Part shown: positions 45,991 through 57,959 of the stretch, one piece after another
Layout: each line of letters starts with the position of its first letter
Numbering within the stretch: position 1 is the stretch's first letter
Source: Kappaphycus alvarezii
Lineage: Eukaryota; Rhodophyta; Florideophyceae; Gigartinales; Solieriaceae
Length of the DNA stretch: 64,000 nucleotides
Assembly (NCBI GenBank): GCA_002205965.3
Contig: NADL03000869.1
Span: forward strand, 1 to 64,000
Direction of reading: 5' to 3'
Position numbers and translations under genes: made by a program
The notes under the pieces: model-generated
What the model saw: the letters and a program-made list of their open reading frames with translations, nothing else
Databases searched by the model: none
Told to the model about the DNA's origin: nothing

Positions 45991-46217
45991 CGCCGTGGTG
46001 ATGGAGTATGGATACGATGAATTGGCGTGAGTTTCAGTTGCTCGGCTGGAATTATGGAAACGGTTGCATTTTTAAATGGAGTGAAATTCGCATCAAGCAA
46101 GAGGTGGCACGCTGAATTACTTTCTAATTTAACATTATCCGACAACCTTGTCCGAATAGAGGTGTCGCGTTGACGATGGATGGTCTGGGACAATCACAGT
46201 CGTTGGCGAAAGATGCG

Positions 46218-46457
46218 TATAATATTTCCAACGCAAACTTGTCAGCCAATATCTGAAACGACCCGACGACGAAGATATCAATCCACCGCAGGCGCGAATC
46301 ACGCTAAAATATCTGAATAGAGAGTTTACGCCGTACCATTTTTTGAAGATATTTCGCATACACGTGGCGTACCTTGCACAACTGTATGACGTGCACAATA
46401 AATATCCAAGATACCAATACGAAACCTCGCAGGAATCGCATTTCATACGAGGAGTGA
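46218..46457 (+). pseudogene. Frame of unknown origin interrupted by the Harbinger insertion
   Basis: An open frame of about 80 codons (KRPDDEDINPPQARITLKYL, later RIHVAYLAQLYDVHNKYP) runs without stop into the Harbinger left end. It re-opens after the right end, from 49,513, for about 70 more codons in the same phase once the TGA duplication is counted once. No domain is recognised. It may be a host exon or part of the older transposon remnant to the right. Confidence 0.35.
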
Positions 46458-46498
46458 GGGTCGTTCCAACAAAACAATTTATTGTATGGAGCATAAAA
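46458..46498 (+). repeat. Harbinger left terminal inverted repeat
   Basis: These 41 bp match the reverse complement of 49,469-49,509 with two differences (positions 18 and 23). Confidence 0.9.
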
Positions 46499-47090
46499 TA
46501 TCATGAATGCTGTCCGACCTGGCATCTGATGATTGGTCATATATAGTTTGGGGGCAAACCATGTTGTGGGTCTTCCACAAACTTCTGTGACACTTCCATA
46601 GCAAAAGTGTTTTGTATAGAAGCGGCAGATTTGTCTTCACATCTCCACATTCCCACCACATATCCTAACCTCCTTACAGCCAACTCCCTCATTCTTGGTA
46701 GCAACCTGCCGTCCTATCCTCCCTAACCATGACAGACACGAACACCAACTCTCACCGCACTCCTAAAGAGAGTGCACCCGCTTCCCTTCCTTCTTCACAC
46801 CACATACCCCAAACATGTACCAACCTATCCCAACCACCTCCCCTAGAACACTGAACTACCTCCAATCCCGCTACTTCTTCAGACGCTGGTGCTGTGGTGA
46901 AACTATCAGCTTCTGAACCTGCGGAACGGGATTTTCTTCTGCAGCCACGACGTCCGACTCAAGATATTCCATCGGGCGCGCTAAGACGCATCGGCCTTTC
47001 TGGATCCGGGCAAAGTCTGTTCTAACTGCTCGGCTGAGCCGAGCCGGCGTCTCCGACTGCCTGCGAATAATGCACTTTGCCCGTATGTGA

Positions 47091-48025
47091 GAGAAGCATA
47101 AGACTGTTGATCCCAAAGTGCAAACTAATGCCTCCCGGGCAGGCGCAGAGCGTGGTCGCGCACCAAACTGGACAAGACACGAGACAGCCCGTCTTTTTCA
47201 TGTTATCGCCGATGTTCGTCACTCTACAATTGTCGCACGGATGTATCAGCGCATTGAGACTCGTCCGGACCTTGACGCTTGTCGCCATGACCCATTCGCG
47301 CACGAGTTTCTCGAATTATTCAATGACGAAACATTCGCTCCAGATATGCCCGAGACCATATGTGGCGTTACTGAAGACCTGCTGCTACAGTTTGACCCTA
47401 CCTTACATCCACAAAAGAGGAACGGAACCATTCTCAAACAGAAGTGGGACAAACAGCGATCTCCGTACATAGTGGCGGGTGAAAAGGAGACCCAGATACG
47501 TTCCCAAATTTCACAAATGGCAATGACAGTCTCTGCTACATGAATTGTGTGTTCTGCAATCACCCCAGTCTGGATGCAGTGGTAAGAGCTATCCCTCCCA
47601 ACGCTCAAATTGAGGTAGGCTTGAACGAGGTTGACGTGAACAGATCGTTAATTTCTTCGGTTCGAATGTCTTCTCGTAAGCGGAGGAGAGATGATTGTAT
47701 CGAATCTGTGGCAGCAGCGTTCAGAAAAATGGCAGAAACTAGTACACCTCCGCAACCAATAGTAATTCAAGACTCCGGTTCTGTTCTTGCCACGGATCCT
47801 AATATTTTGCATCTAGAGAGGGCGACAAAAGTGGCTTCAACTGTGACATGCCTAATGGAACTGGAAAGCAAGATTATCAGTAGTATCGACAGCCTCCCAA
47901 GCGACAATATGTACCCCGATAATACTAGAATGCTGCGTGAGAACATTGTAGCACAAACGCGAAAAATTATCGAGAGCGCAATGTCCAGTATGGACGATAC
48001 TTCGGAGAATGTTGATGAAAGTTAG
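47091..48025 (+). pseudogene. Harbinger Myb-like DNA-binding partner protein
   Basis: The frame opens at 47,091 with no clear ATG. A decayed Ser/Pro/Thr-rich extension with ATG at 46,729 may be the original start. Near 47,150 RGRAPNWTRHETARLFHVIA begins a SANT/Myb-like trihelix, followed by a DLLLQFDPTLHPQKRNG segment and an ILKQKWDKQRSPYIV helix. A single frameshift near 47,478 moves the frame into DTFPNFTNGNDSLCYMNC, then CVFCNHPSLDAVVRAIPPNAQ. A basic RKRRRDD block (about 47,670) may be a nuclear signal. The Ser/Asp-rich C-terminus ends at TAG 48,023-48,025. In PIF/Harbinger elements this protein brings the transposase to the nucleus and to the element ends. The partner lies directly downstream on the other strand. 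Confidence 0.7.
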
Positions 48026-49289
48026 GTCTACAGCTACGCACTGTGAGCCATCTCGTTTCTAGAACGTCACAGTTTCTATTTACATGGCCTTTGACGGTCC
48101 CTTGCTCCATCTCAGCTGTAAAGTCATCACGAAGCTGAAATTTCTCAAGATCCCGACGCCTGCGGTGTAAAGCCTCGTTAAGATCACAGTCATCTTGAAA
48201 GTAAATTTGTCGATCTTCTGGCTCTGAATAATGTCCAACATCAGCACCAGATGGCAGTGGGATATCGACGCCTTCTTTATCGTCTCTAATGAAGTTGTGC
48301 AACTTGCAACAAAGTGCGATGATGGTAGCGTTCTTGGTCACATTACATTTCAGTGGTTGCCAGAAAACACCCCATCTTCCGACAAGCATCGCAAAGCTCT
48401 GCTCGATGTGAATTCGAGCACTGGACTGTCAGTAATTGAAACAGTCCTTAGCGACGCTCAACGCCTTACCAGGCCAAGGCGTCAAGAACCTGTTGATGCA
48501 AGTGTACGCATCATCCGCGGCAACCCAAAAACCTTCTAACAGTCCTCCCTATCCCCGCTCAAGTAGTCTACAAAGGCCGCTTAATGCGTTGGCAGTACTA
48601 TTATGCGTTGATACAGGCGAAAAAAATGACAGGAATGTGAATCTGTACTTTGAATCACACATTGCCTGCACGTTCAGCGCAAAAAAGCCTTTTCTGTTAT
48701 AGTATGTAGACGAATTTGGTACTTCCCATGCGGCAGGTTCTGTAATCTTAACAGCAAGTCCGTCCAAAGCGCTGCAAGACATATCCAACTCACTACGTCC
48801 TCCACGAGCAAATCCCTCAGAAACTTCCTTCAACCAAGACTCATCACGATATGGAAAGCGTACTTCAAGTGATTTATCTATTGGACATAAAGTTTCATCG
48901 ATTTAATAATATATGGTGGGCATAGATGGATTATGAGCCAGAGGTATGTCGAGGTAAGATCCTTCCGCAAGCCATCGCAGCGTAACGGATAGCCTTTGTA
49001 ATGGAGACCTCCTTCGAAACTTGCAATCGTCCACTAGAGCAATAGTTTCTGCAAGAAGCATGAAAGTTGAATGAGATATGCGATAGATACGTTTGAAGAA
49101 CCGTGGAGGTGTTCCTGCAAGCACTGTAGATAATGAAAAAATACATCGGGGTATAGTGCGCTCCTCACGCCCCTCACCGCTGAGCATGAGCAAGAAGAAA
49201 GTAGATACTGCTGTCAAAACGCGCCAGTTATGTCTGCGACGTCTAGAGATGACACCAGCCACGGCATTCACAGTTTTCTTGGATGTCAT
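47967..49289 (-). pseudogene. PIF/Harbinger DDE transposase
   Basis: A single minus-strand frame of about 441 codons starts at ATG 49,289-49,287. The N-terminus has a helical FFKRIYRISHSTFMLL region and a LQRLSVTLRWLAEGSYLDI block typical of the family. The catalytic triad is visible: D in SALDGLAVKI (48,762-48,764), D in VAADDAY (48,510-48,515) and E in RIHIEQSF (48,402-48,404). Between them lie YYNRKGFFALNVQAMCDS and the SPVSTHNSTA motif. The C-terminus has GRWGVFWQPLKC and CCKLHNFIRDD. Three in-frame stops (48,903-48,905; 48,549-48,551; 48,429-48,431, the last at a usually Trp position) inactivate it. There is no frameshift. In the second family motif, Val replaces the usual Gly and Asn the usual Asp of SPGS-HDS. 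Confidence 0.85.
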
Positions 49290-49468
49290 CTTGTTATCAA
49301 GACTGGTGTGATAACGAGATGAGGAAGATTATGCAATTGTCCAAGCCCCAAATGCGAGGACGATACTCGCGTAGGATCAATCCGGTACGCCGATGATGAT
49401 CCTATACTGTACAATACAGAAAGTGTTGGAAAGGTTGAAATGGTATGGCATCGCATAAAAAATGTATT

Positions 49469-49509
49469 TTTTATGCTCCATACAATTAATTTTTTTGTTG
49501 GAACGACCC
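49469..49509 (-). repeat. Harbinger right terminal inverted repeat
   Basis: The reverse complement starts GGGTCGTTCCAACAAAA and pairs with 46,458-46,498. The internal flank also has a short ATGCTCC/GGAGCAT hairpin tendency. Confidence 0.9.
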
Positions 49510-49719
49510 TGAATCGTGCAAGCTGGCGCCAAAGCGTTTGCGCCCGTGGTCACGATACCTGTTTCTTTCCTCATTTCCGTGCCCTCGACCTCGACCATGA
49601 GGTCAACCTCAGCACAACTAGAGCAGTCGCATCACGGCGACAGTCACCCTTTACGGCAATAGCACTCCCATTCCTTCGCCATCCACCGCATCATCGGCGT
49701 CCAACCCTCCTTCCGCACC

Positions 49720-50575
49720 CATAGCGCCGACTTTCGCTAGAGCATCTCGCTCGAATTCCACCGATTCCTACGTAGCTACACCTCTGGAACTAAGCACTAA
49801 TGGACCTCGAACGCCGAAACTTAAGCGATTTCGCTTTCCGGAGCCGTATGAAGTCGACCCCATACGCTGTATGTGGGATGCAGGCGGTTACATTCCCAGG
49901 TGGGGAGAGATTGACACGCTGTACGATAAAGTTCTCAGAAACTTTCTCAATATGATGCCGTCCGTTGTGTTCACGCACATGCACAATCCATTCCGTAAAA
50001 ATCTGGTCGTTTGATTCATCTAAGTAGCTCAGCTGCGGGAAGAGGCTAAACAGAATGAGGCTGCGTCTGGTATCTTCGAGAAACATAATGGGATTGAGAT
50101 TTTACTGGATAACCATATCGCAGAAATCAGCAAAAACAAAGAGCTTGTTGTGCAGAGAAGGATAAAACGCAGCATGAAAATCGTATGCTTGCTGTAGGGG
50201 CGACCATCCACGGTATGGCTCTGAAAAGCAATTCGAAACTCAAAAAGAGCGAAGAGGGAAGCAGTGCATCGAGCTTGAGTGGATCGCGTGAGAGGCGAGC
50301 TCGGAATGTGGATGCTGGGCAATCGGGAGATTTGTTTCCAGCTCTGCTTCTTTCCCAGGCGAAGGAACGAAAACAGACGCAAAAGAGGATGTTTTTGTTT
50401 GAAGAAGAGCGAACCAATATCGCTCGTAAGAGCGCGGCTAGAAAAGTGTAGTGTTTCGAAGCAACACAGAGAGCTCTAGATCGCCACTTTGATCTGAATG
50501 AGAGTCGTTTTCAGCTGTACATAGAGGAAACAGACAGCTGGCGAAACAACAAAGGAAACAAACGGTGGGTGCGCT
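49720..50575 (+). pseudogene. Decayed accessory protein of an older DNA transposon (Myb/MADF-like plus coiled coil)
   Basis: From about 49,800 the plus strand encodes KLKRFRFPEPYEVDPIRCMW and GGYIPRWGEIDTLYDKVLRN, a compact basic/aromatic DNA-binding-like segment, ending in a stop at about 50,012. After a break, highly charged helical matter follows: EEAKQNEAASG near 50,040, then KSNSKLKKSEEGSSASS, a second Glu/Arg-rich coiled coil to 50,450, and DRHFDLNESRFQLYIEE near 50,485. At least two frame breaks and one stop separate the pieces. The order, a DNA-binding segment followed by an acidic/basic coiled coil, is that of accessory proteins in Harbinger-type elements. The next fragment on the right is a Harbinger transposase. 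Confidence 0.4.
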
Positions 50576-50989
50576 ATGGCTGCTCTCCAAAAAGTTGGGA
50601 AAGATAGATGATAGTTGAGCCACGTGCATCACGTCCCCGGTGCGCTGCGCGCAGATTTTGTTGAATCTTTCTTCGCTGCTTTTAAGATAATTTCTTCACT
50701 CGGCCCCTACTTATCATTTTTTCCTCAAAGTGAAACGTACTCTTCAAAACTAGGGATGTTGCAAGCAAAGTAGTAACTGATCTGCCTTACATTCTCCATG
50801 TATGTCTTGAAGCTCATAAATAGCGTAGATAGTACGTACTGCAGACCTAAAAGGAGCTATGAGCTTTTTGAAGCCGTGCGAAGTCATTTTGTACCCATAT
50901 TTATTCGAGTTCTTTGTAGTTCCATTCTTTGGCAGCTTGATCCAAGTTCCTTTCAGCTTTATTCAGAATGTGGGCTAATATAGCTGTTG

Positions 50990-51470
50990 CTATATAAAAT
51001 TATTTATGTGAACAAGGAAGAATTACATAAGCGGCGTCTCCATAAATGTAAAAATGCCAGTCACCTACAGCACAGGCCTCTTCTAAACTACTTTCGATTC
51101 CTGACCGTCGAGGAAGCGTCATATCGTGTCTAAGACCCTCCTCAGGTCCAAATAGTGAGAACATAAAACCGTGTGGTGTGCTTATTGTCTGGTACACCAA
51201 ACAGTGGAATCTTTTGAGACCAGAGTAACACGCTCATTGGTTGGCACCATTCCCTCACGGCCATGAAATCTTTATCTATTCGCAGTCTATAGAGCCCAAG
51301 TAGCTGATTGGAGGGGCACCAGAATCTTGAATAGCTTTTGCGTACATATCCGCTCCAAACAGAAAGAATTTTTCTGTAGCGTAGTAATAAAATGGCCCTT
51401 GGAGTTCCAAAATTACTGTACTACCGAACCGGATGAAAAAACTTGGACGTCTGCGCATTCGTAATATGAC
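50990..51470 (-). pseudogene. Fragment of a second, older Harbinger-type DDE transposase
   Basis: One minus-strand frame retains DMYAKAIQDSGAPPISYLGS followed by SID near 51,290, then CYSGLKRFHCLVYQT near 51,215. It continues with HGFMFSLFGPEEGLRHDMTL near 51,130 and FYIYGDAAYVILP near 51,015. These correspond to the ID-G first catalytic region, the GHKR---Y block, the FGP-EG-RHD motif and the YGD-AY second Asp of the PIF/Harbinger DDE domain. Several stops interrupt the frame and the final Glu region was not found. It represents a different Harbinger lineage from the 46.5-49.5 kb element. Confidence 0.65.
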
Positions 51471-52364
51471 ATCTGCGCCTTGTCTTGGTCTTTCTATGGC
51501 TTGAGAACGATCCGGGGATCTAAACTCGTTCTCTTGTTGCCGTTGAGAATTTCAGATTCAGCATTATCCCTTGTTAGTCGCTTCTGAAGAAGACGTAAAA
51601 TGAAAGGGATAGGAAATTATTCAAATGCTGAAATCAGAATCCCATCCGGATTAGAATTAGAAGAAGATAAAAAACTGTTTTAGATAGCAAGTTATTCTGC
51701 TAAGCTGACAGAATAAAAATTCATCTTGTGATCCGAAACATGTTTTTTGAAGAATGGACTCACCAAGTTTACGTGAATAATGTATTTGTGTACTTACACG
51801 CACTATTTCTACATCATCAAGGTCTTATCTGCACTTCACACCCTCGAAATCCTTTGCCCACTGAAATTACACCCTGATATGTGTAGTAATCTATTTTATA
51901 TTACACATCGGGCTATTTTCGCTTTTTGTAGTCCTTGGAATTGTTACATCATGATCTGAGAGTATAGGTAAGAGCGGCTATGTCAGAGACTGATCCATAT
52001 AGATGGAAGTAAAATTAAGTAGCCACGTCACTGAAAAGAACGTAAACTTCTGTTCTAAGTCCATAAAAATTTATTTATTGCTGAAACTCATTTGCAATTT
52101 CACGGTTTCCGCCTGGACAACTAGGGAGGTAGCGTGGCAAATCATTAGTGAGTCGTGCAGATTTGTGTTTAAAATCTATTCTATAAAATTGGTATATTTT
52201 TCAATGTACAAAAACAGAAGTTGGAATCTTCCGGCATTCTCTCAAGCTTTTGGGATCATTAAAGTGTATATTTTTGTTGATGAATACGATTAAAAAAGCG
52301 CTCAGATGTTGTCCTTTTCATACTAATTGTTTTCACTAAAATATAAGCCCTCAAAAAGGGTTTC

Positions 52365-52490
52365 ATTTTCAAGTACAAGGTTTGGGAATTTTTCCTGGAA
52401 GGATACATTATATCCATCCTAAAGATTTCCAGAAAACTACAATCGACGAAGAAAGTCATACCTACACAGTAAAGCGGGAGTAAATAAGCA
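52365..52490 (+). repeat. Short interspersed repeat, full-length-type copy
   Basis: It reads CAAGGTTTGGGAATTTTTCC, GGAAGGATACATTATATCC, TTTCCAGAAAACTACAATCG and ends ACACAGTAAAGCGGG. The order and spacing follow the second unit at 34,095-34,200, though diverged. Confidence 0.5.
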
Positions 52491-53193
52491 TTGAATAAAA
52501 TTCTGGAAGGGGAATTTCTACCATGGAGAATACTGCTTAAGTCTCCTTCTATTGTCTAAAAACCTTTCTTGAGGCAAAAAATATTATTTTGAGCACCTTA
52601 CTCGGACCAAATCTGACTTCATGAAGGTCATTTTTTACTTTAAAATTACTTGAAAACTTCGATAAATTTGATCAACCACTGTTATTACCTCAATTTTGTT
52701 ATCGTCTAATTTTTTTGCAGAGAAGGGAATAGCTGAATATTTCACGATGCTATGGTTTATTTTATTTTTTTTGCACATCCACGTCTGCAAAATGAAATAT
52801 TTTTCATCATTTGTTTTTTGAAAATAGGATTTTATAGTTTAAAAACCATACAAGAGAATTTCTTTCATGCACTGCTATTGAGTACCGAATAATTACGTTA
52901 GAAGCAAAGTAAAGAATTGACTTGAGGAGGGATATTAGCGAAAACTTTAGGCAAAAACGTCCTTTTTTCCGAAGAAGTGAAAGATTGCGAAACGAAATAA
53001 TTCCTTTCATATATAGGAATACTAGTCAAAAGCTTTTCCACAGTCTCAGATATTTGAAAGAGGAGTATTAGTCGTAATCAGTGGCGAGTTAAATGTAACT
53101 GAGACGCAGTTGCTGGCCTCGATGCGTTTTATGATTACAATGACGGCTTTATTGGCATTCAGCTTTTCTGGAAGAAACGTTCAGAAAACGAAT

Positions 53194-53239
53194 TTTATGT
53201 GAAGTTTTATATTTATATAATATAAAACCTTCACATAAA
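53194..53239. repeat. 46-bp palindrome
   Basis: TTTATGTGAAGTTTTATAT and its near-perfect reverse complement (ATATAAAACCTTCACATAAA) flank a 6-8 bp AT loop, with one unpaired base. It could be a minimal foldback element or simply a cruciform-prone AT palindrome. Confidence 0.6.
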
Positions 53240-56200
53240 CCTTTGTATTTCTTTCCATCTCCAGCAATTGATCCAATTTTTGAAAGAGAGTTTGCAGAAC
53301 GCAGAGTCTGCAGGTAATATACTGGAGGCTGAAATAAAACGCTAAAAATTCTCGTTAGTAGTTATCAACATGAATATTATCAGGGTGTGTAGTGTTAATT
53401 TGCAAAGAAATTAGATATTTACAACGATCTCCGAGGTAATGGAACATCGAAGCGGAGATATTAGTATTAATTCTATAGAAACACGGAAAAAGAAGAATCA
53501 GAAGCTCTACATTGATTGAAATGAAGGTTGAGAGCCATCAACAAAACATTAGTAGTCAAAAAGAACTTTAAACTGCTGTGGAAGAAACTTGGAGCTATAA
53601 AAATATCAATCTTTCAAACTCGAAAGGGAAAACTATTTCAAAAGGCTATGAAAAAATTGGAATCCAAAAATTGAATAAAAATGATTTCAACAGGAATAAT
53701 TTCCTATCATTTAGAGGTGCGGTCTTATGAGTCTGCGCAAAAATTTAATTCAGTATTAAATTAGTTCAAGCTCTCTCAAAGTGGACCAAAAATATAAATA
53801 TATTTATTTAAAGAGATAGTGAAATAGCTGAAAATGTATTTAGCCTCTAATGAGCCTGTTCTGGCTGTTATACATTGTATTAATATCTGAAACTATTAAT
53901 TTGATTCAATAATATATGAAATAATCGCGATGCCACCAGAGTGGAAAAGGATGAGATTGGGTGGCTCGAATTTGCCCAAAACTAATTTTGAAGAAAATAT
54001 ACTAGGTAAAAATTTAGTGAAAGTCACTTGCAGGCACAAAAACTAACGCACTATAATTTAGAAAATACTTAAGAAATAATATACTTTTAGCTGTTATTAT
54101 ATCAGGTATTAATGTCAGCAAATAAATATCTGTACGGTAAATGGCATGATCAATTTATTTTAGGGATGACCAATAGTAGAATCTTAGCTCCTTTCTAGAT
54201 TGTGGACTTTGGATACGGCTTGATATTTCCAGGGACTCGAGGTCACTATTATTATATTAGGAGGAGCTATTTAGAAATTCTGGAGGTGCAAACTGAAAAT
54301 AAAGCGTGTAAAGCGCATCCTTGCTTTGTCGAAAGACAGACAACCTATATATATTGTGATTTTTTTTATTTGCTAATTTTCAAATTTCAAGCCTAAAGGG
54401 GATTCAGAGGCCGAGAGTTCAGCAATTTTTCTGGACTCAAATTCTTTTTCTAACCTGTGATCTACTAAAAACGCTTCAGACTACCCCAACGAGGGTATTT
54501 TGTCTGTTTCATGCAAAACATTCCATGAAAAAGAGTCCGAGTAGATTCTAGGCGAAAACAGCTATGATCAGCTGCCTATGGAAGTAAATGTTCCTCTTTT
54601 CTTGCACTTCAAGATTTACAACCCCTAGTAGTTTTCAAACAGGTAGAATTTCTGCTGATAAAAAAGATGAACCCTACAAAAGTTGTGCATTTCACCAATA
54701 AGATTCATGAATCAATTTATCATTGGAAAAGCGATGATGAATTTCTACGTTGCTCTCACTGAGGACAGTCGGACACCAATTCTGTACTCACTAATATTTG
54801 AGTCGTCTTGATGAACCGTTCAAGCCATCTAGACCAAATTTAAGATGAAATAAAATCACGGACGGTCTCTAAAAGTGAATTGACTTAACAACTACGGAAG
54901 GGGTACAGGTACCGAGCCAGACTGTATGTTTGAATAAAATTAGAGGATATTAAGTTCGGTCCAGCTGGTAAGGCCAAGTTTTACTAAGTATAAAGCTATT
55001 ACCAAGAAGGGTTTGGAGCATTTTTTTAGGTAGGCTTATTAACGTAAATTAGATCTTCAACTATTCCCACATGTTTACTGAAATATAACAGACTTCACAG
55101 AAGGTTGATGAGCAAGACTTCTAGATTATTAGGGAAATTAGTAAAGCTTGGACGAATTTCGCATTGTAGGGAACACTCTCCAGTTTTTAGATGGAGATTT
55201 CACGTGAGAAGTTTTCAAAACGCTTAAAACGTTCAGAAAATAAAAGCCCGTCATGCAAATAATAACTTTTGAGATTTTCATTGAAAAAAATAACTCTTCA
55301 GAGATCTTTTGATTTGACTTAAACCAGAATTTGACGTTATGACATACTGTTAGACATGAAAGAACTGTGAAAATGGGATTCTTTAAAAATAGAAAAGAAT
55401 TGTTTGTGCAGTTGTCAACAGGCATATTTAGTTTCATGAAATACAATGATTTTTTCGCGATGCCCTTTAAATCAAAGAAAACTCCAAATATACAATTTTA
55501 ATCGATTTAGTGGTTCCTTAAACCAAAGATAAACCAATATACCCATTTACGGTGCACTTTAGCATGTGAAAAGAACTTAAACTATCAATTTTTCTTGATT
55601 TTTATCAAGTAGAGTACGAGATAGGGTTATCGGCAGAATAGCAATGAAAACGAGAATGGATATACTCTGGCATAAAGTGCAAAAAGTTTTTTTAAGTCTT
55701 GATCAATATGCGGCTATATGTATTCCTATTGGGTTAATCAAATTCGTATTTCTCCAAGGTCAATATAGTTACGGTGTGATATTTTCTTCTCCAGTACAAT
55801 AATCTGTCTCTACATGACCACTTTCCTTTTCTGTAACACAGTATTTTGAAAATGTAGAAAAATTATGAGACGACTAATGCATACTGCGATGATGTTTTAA
55901 AGAAGCGCTACTCAGGATGAAAAAGAACTTGCGACCAACAAATATTTTGAATTTCTCCAGATGACTGTGAGAGACAAACATATGGCGGCCAAAGTAAAAT
56001 GGTTTACTATTCAGTAACCTCAATTGATTATCAAGATAAATTGTTTTTTTAAACTTGAACGACAATTAGTGGCCACATTTAATTTGCGAACTTTTCGATC
56101 TCTTCTAAATGCAGAACATTGGCAATTTTCAAGACAATAGTGTTCTTTTAAAAATATCAGACCATTTTAAGTGGCCGTCACGTCTTGATAAAGCCGACTG

Positions 56201-57959
56201 AGCTAAGGACTAGCCCAAATTTTATTCCAATAAATTTTAAAGTCGAGAAAATCTCTACAAATTTTAGTTTTAGAAAGTTTTCTAAGGCTCTTTTCCACTG
56301 TGCTTTAAGTATTTTTAGTGTATCGCGGTGATGTTTGACGTTTCCGCGCATGCTAGCCATATCAACTTACTGCCATACCTCAAAGTAGACACAATTCGAG
56401 ACTCGAAGTAGTTTTTTTTGACATATTTACAACATTGAAGGAAATCGACTTGCGTGAATTCCAAGAAAATGAGTTTAATATTCCAAAATGATCGCTAAGT
56501 TTGATCAAAGGGCACTGCAAAATAATATCTATAAGGAAAGATCAGCAAATTAAAATCGGATCTCGGGCTGTACTCTGCCAATTTAAACTCAATATCATTA
56601 AAACTTCTCGTATGATTTTTATTTGGTCATATGAATGTGGAAAGCACAATTCTGATACATTATTATCAAAAAATTTAAATTGGGCACGAACCTCGCTGCA
56701 CCTTGTATTTTAAGTTCATGACTTTGTAAATTTCCACTTAAATGCTTGTGACAGTATGATATCTACCAATGGAATCGGGAAGAGAATGTTTTGCTTGAAC
56801 GCTTCATATAGGCAGGGGTAAGTAGTAATCTACATAGTTCACATACAACATAGCTGCAATATGATAAAAAGCTTACATCTGTGATATTTTCAAATCAATA
56901 AGTTATCCTTTTAATTTTTTGACCACTGTCACACTTCTTTCATGCTTCCATAGAAGTATCCACGTTAACCCCTAAAAAATTGCTTTACCCAGTTTCTTTA
57001 CACAGACCGCCACACGTCTTACGCCTTATTATAACTGTCCTCCTTTTTACCCTATCAAACACCAAAAATAGTAAAATCCCTCCCGAAACTGCAGCTGTAT
57101 GCTATGTTCCCGGGTTTCTGTATTAAGTTTTCAATTTTAAAGAATTAGATATTTATAGTCTGGTTTAATACTAATTTTATTAAACTAAGATCCTGTTAAA
57201 AATTAGAAAACGTAAAATATTTCATTAAAACCTTGAACCTGTGACTTCATTTGCATTTTCTATTTTTATCCCTTTAAAATAATCGCAGAAGTACTCAAAT
57301 AAAAGGAGATTCTATTAATATAACCTGTTGAAATATTGTTTTTCGCTTGATTTCGGTACATTCTCCTATAAAGCATAGATTCACTTCGAACAATAATAAA
57401 TGAAAGCACTTCAATTTTTTGATAAAGGAATAGGCGTGAATGAATATAATTACTTCTGAGAATTACTACAAAAAATAGATTTGTGGTTAATAACGACATT
57501 ATTTTTTTAAACTTGTCTATGTTTCATTACACCTGCTTTCTTCCCATGAAAACGTTTTCAAAAATTTAATATATTTAATAATTTTCTTATTGGCGGTTTC
57601 GATAAATTCTAGTTTTGTAATGCAAACATTAAACTAATAGTACTTCCAAGTAAATTACAGTATCGTGGGAAACGTTACTGTTTGATCTTACTATGCTATT
57701 ATACATTGTTTCTCATATGAGTAATTTTGCATGGAACATTTCTTCTATACTCTTTTCAAATCCAGCGCTAATCAGTACTTATGTGCTACGCTACAACTTT
57801 CTAATCACTTGTACAAATAATGAAGTGATTAATAAGTTCTTTTGTACGTCTTCCCATTTTATTTTACGAGATAGCAGTACCTTTTCCACTATCATGTATT
57901 GCCCATACGAATTAAATATCTGACCAGATGTTAGTTTTCAATGATGGTAGACTAAAGCC

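Larger units (their letters stand above)
46458..49509. mobile_element. PIF/Harbinger DNA transposon, end to end, with 3-bp target duplication
   Basis: This 3,052-bp element is bounded by inverted repeats starting GGGTCGTTCCAACAAAA and flanked by TGA at 46,455-46,457 and 49,510-49,512. A 3-bp duplication is the PIF/Harbinger signature. It carries the standard two genes: a Myb-like gene on plus (to 48,025) and a DDE transposase on minus (47,967-49,289), convergent and overlapping at their 3' ends by about 59 bp. The transposase has three in-frame stops and no frameshift. The Myb-like gene has one clear frameshift plus a decayed N-terminal extension. Its ends remain well matched, so it is non-autonomous but fairly young. 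Confidence 0.9.
51500..57955. other. AT-rich gene desert
   Basis: No coding region was supported on either strand across about 6.4 kb. It contains one short-repeat copy (52,365-52,490) and one small perfect-type palindrome (53,194-53,239). Confidence 0.55.

Noticed and set aside
44963-46030. Longest plus-strand frame in the window (355 codons)
   Set aside because: It runs through the Cys-rich gene in the wrong phase for most of its length. It is rich in Ser, Pro and His from C-rich codons of the real frame, and it ignores the signal peptide and intron.
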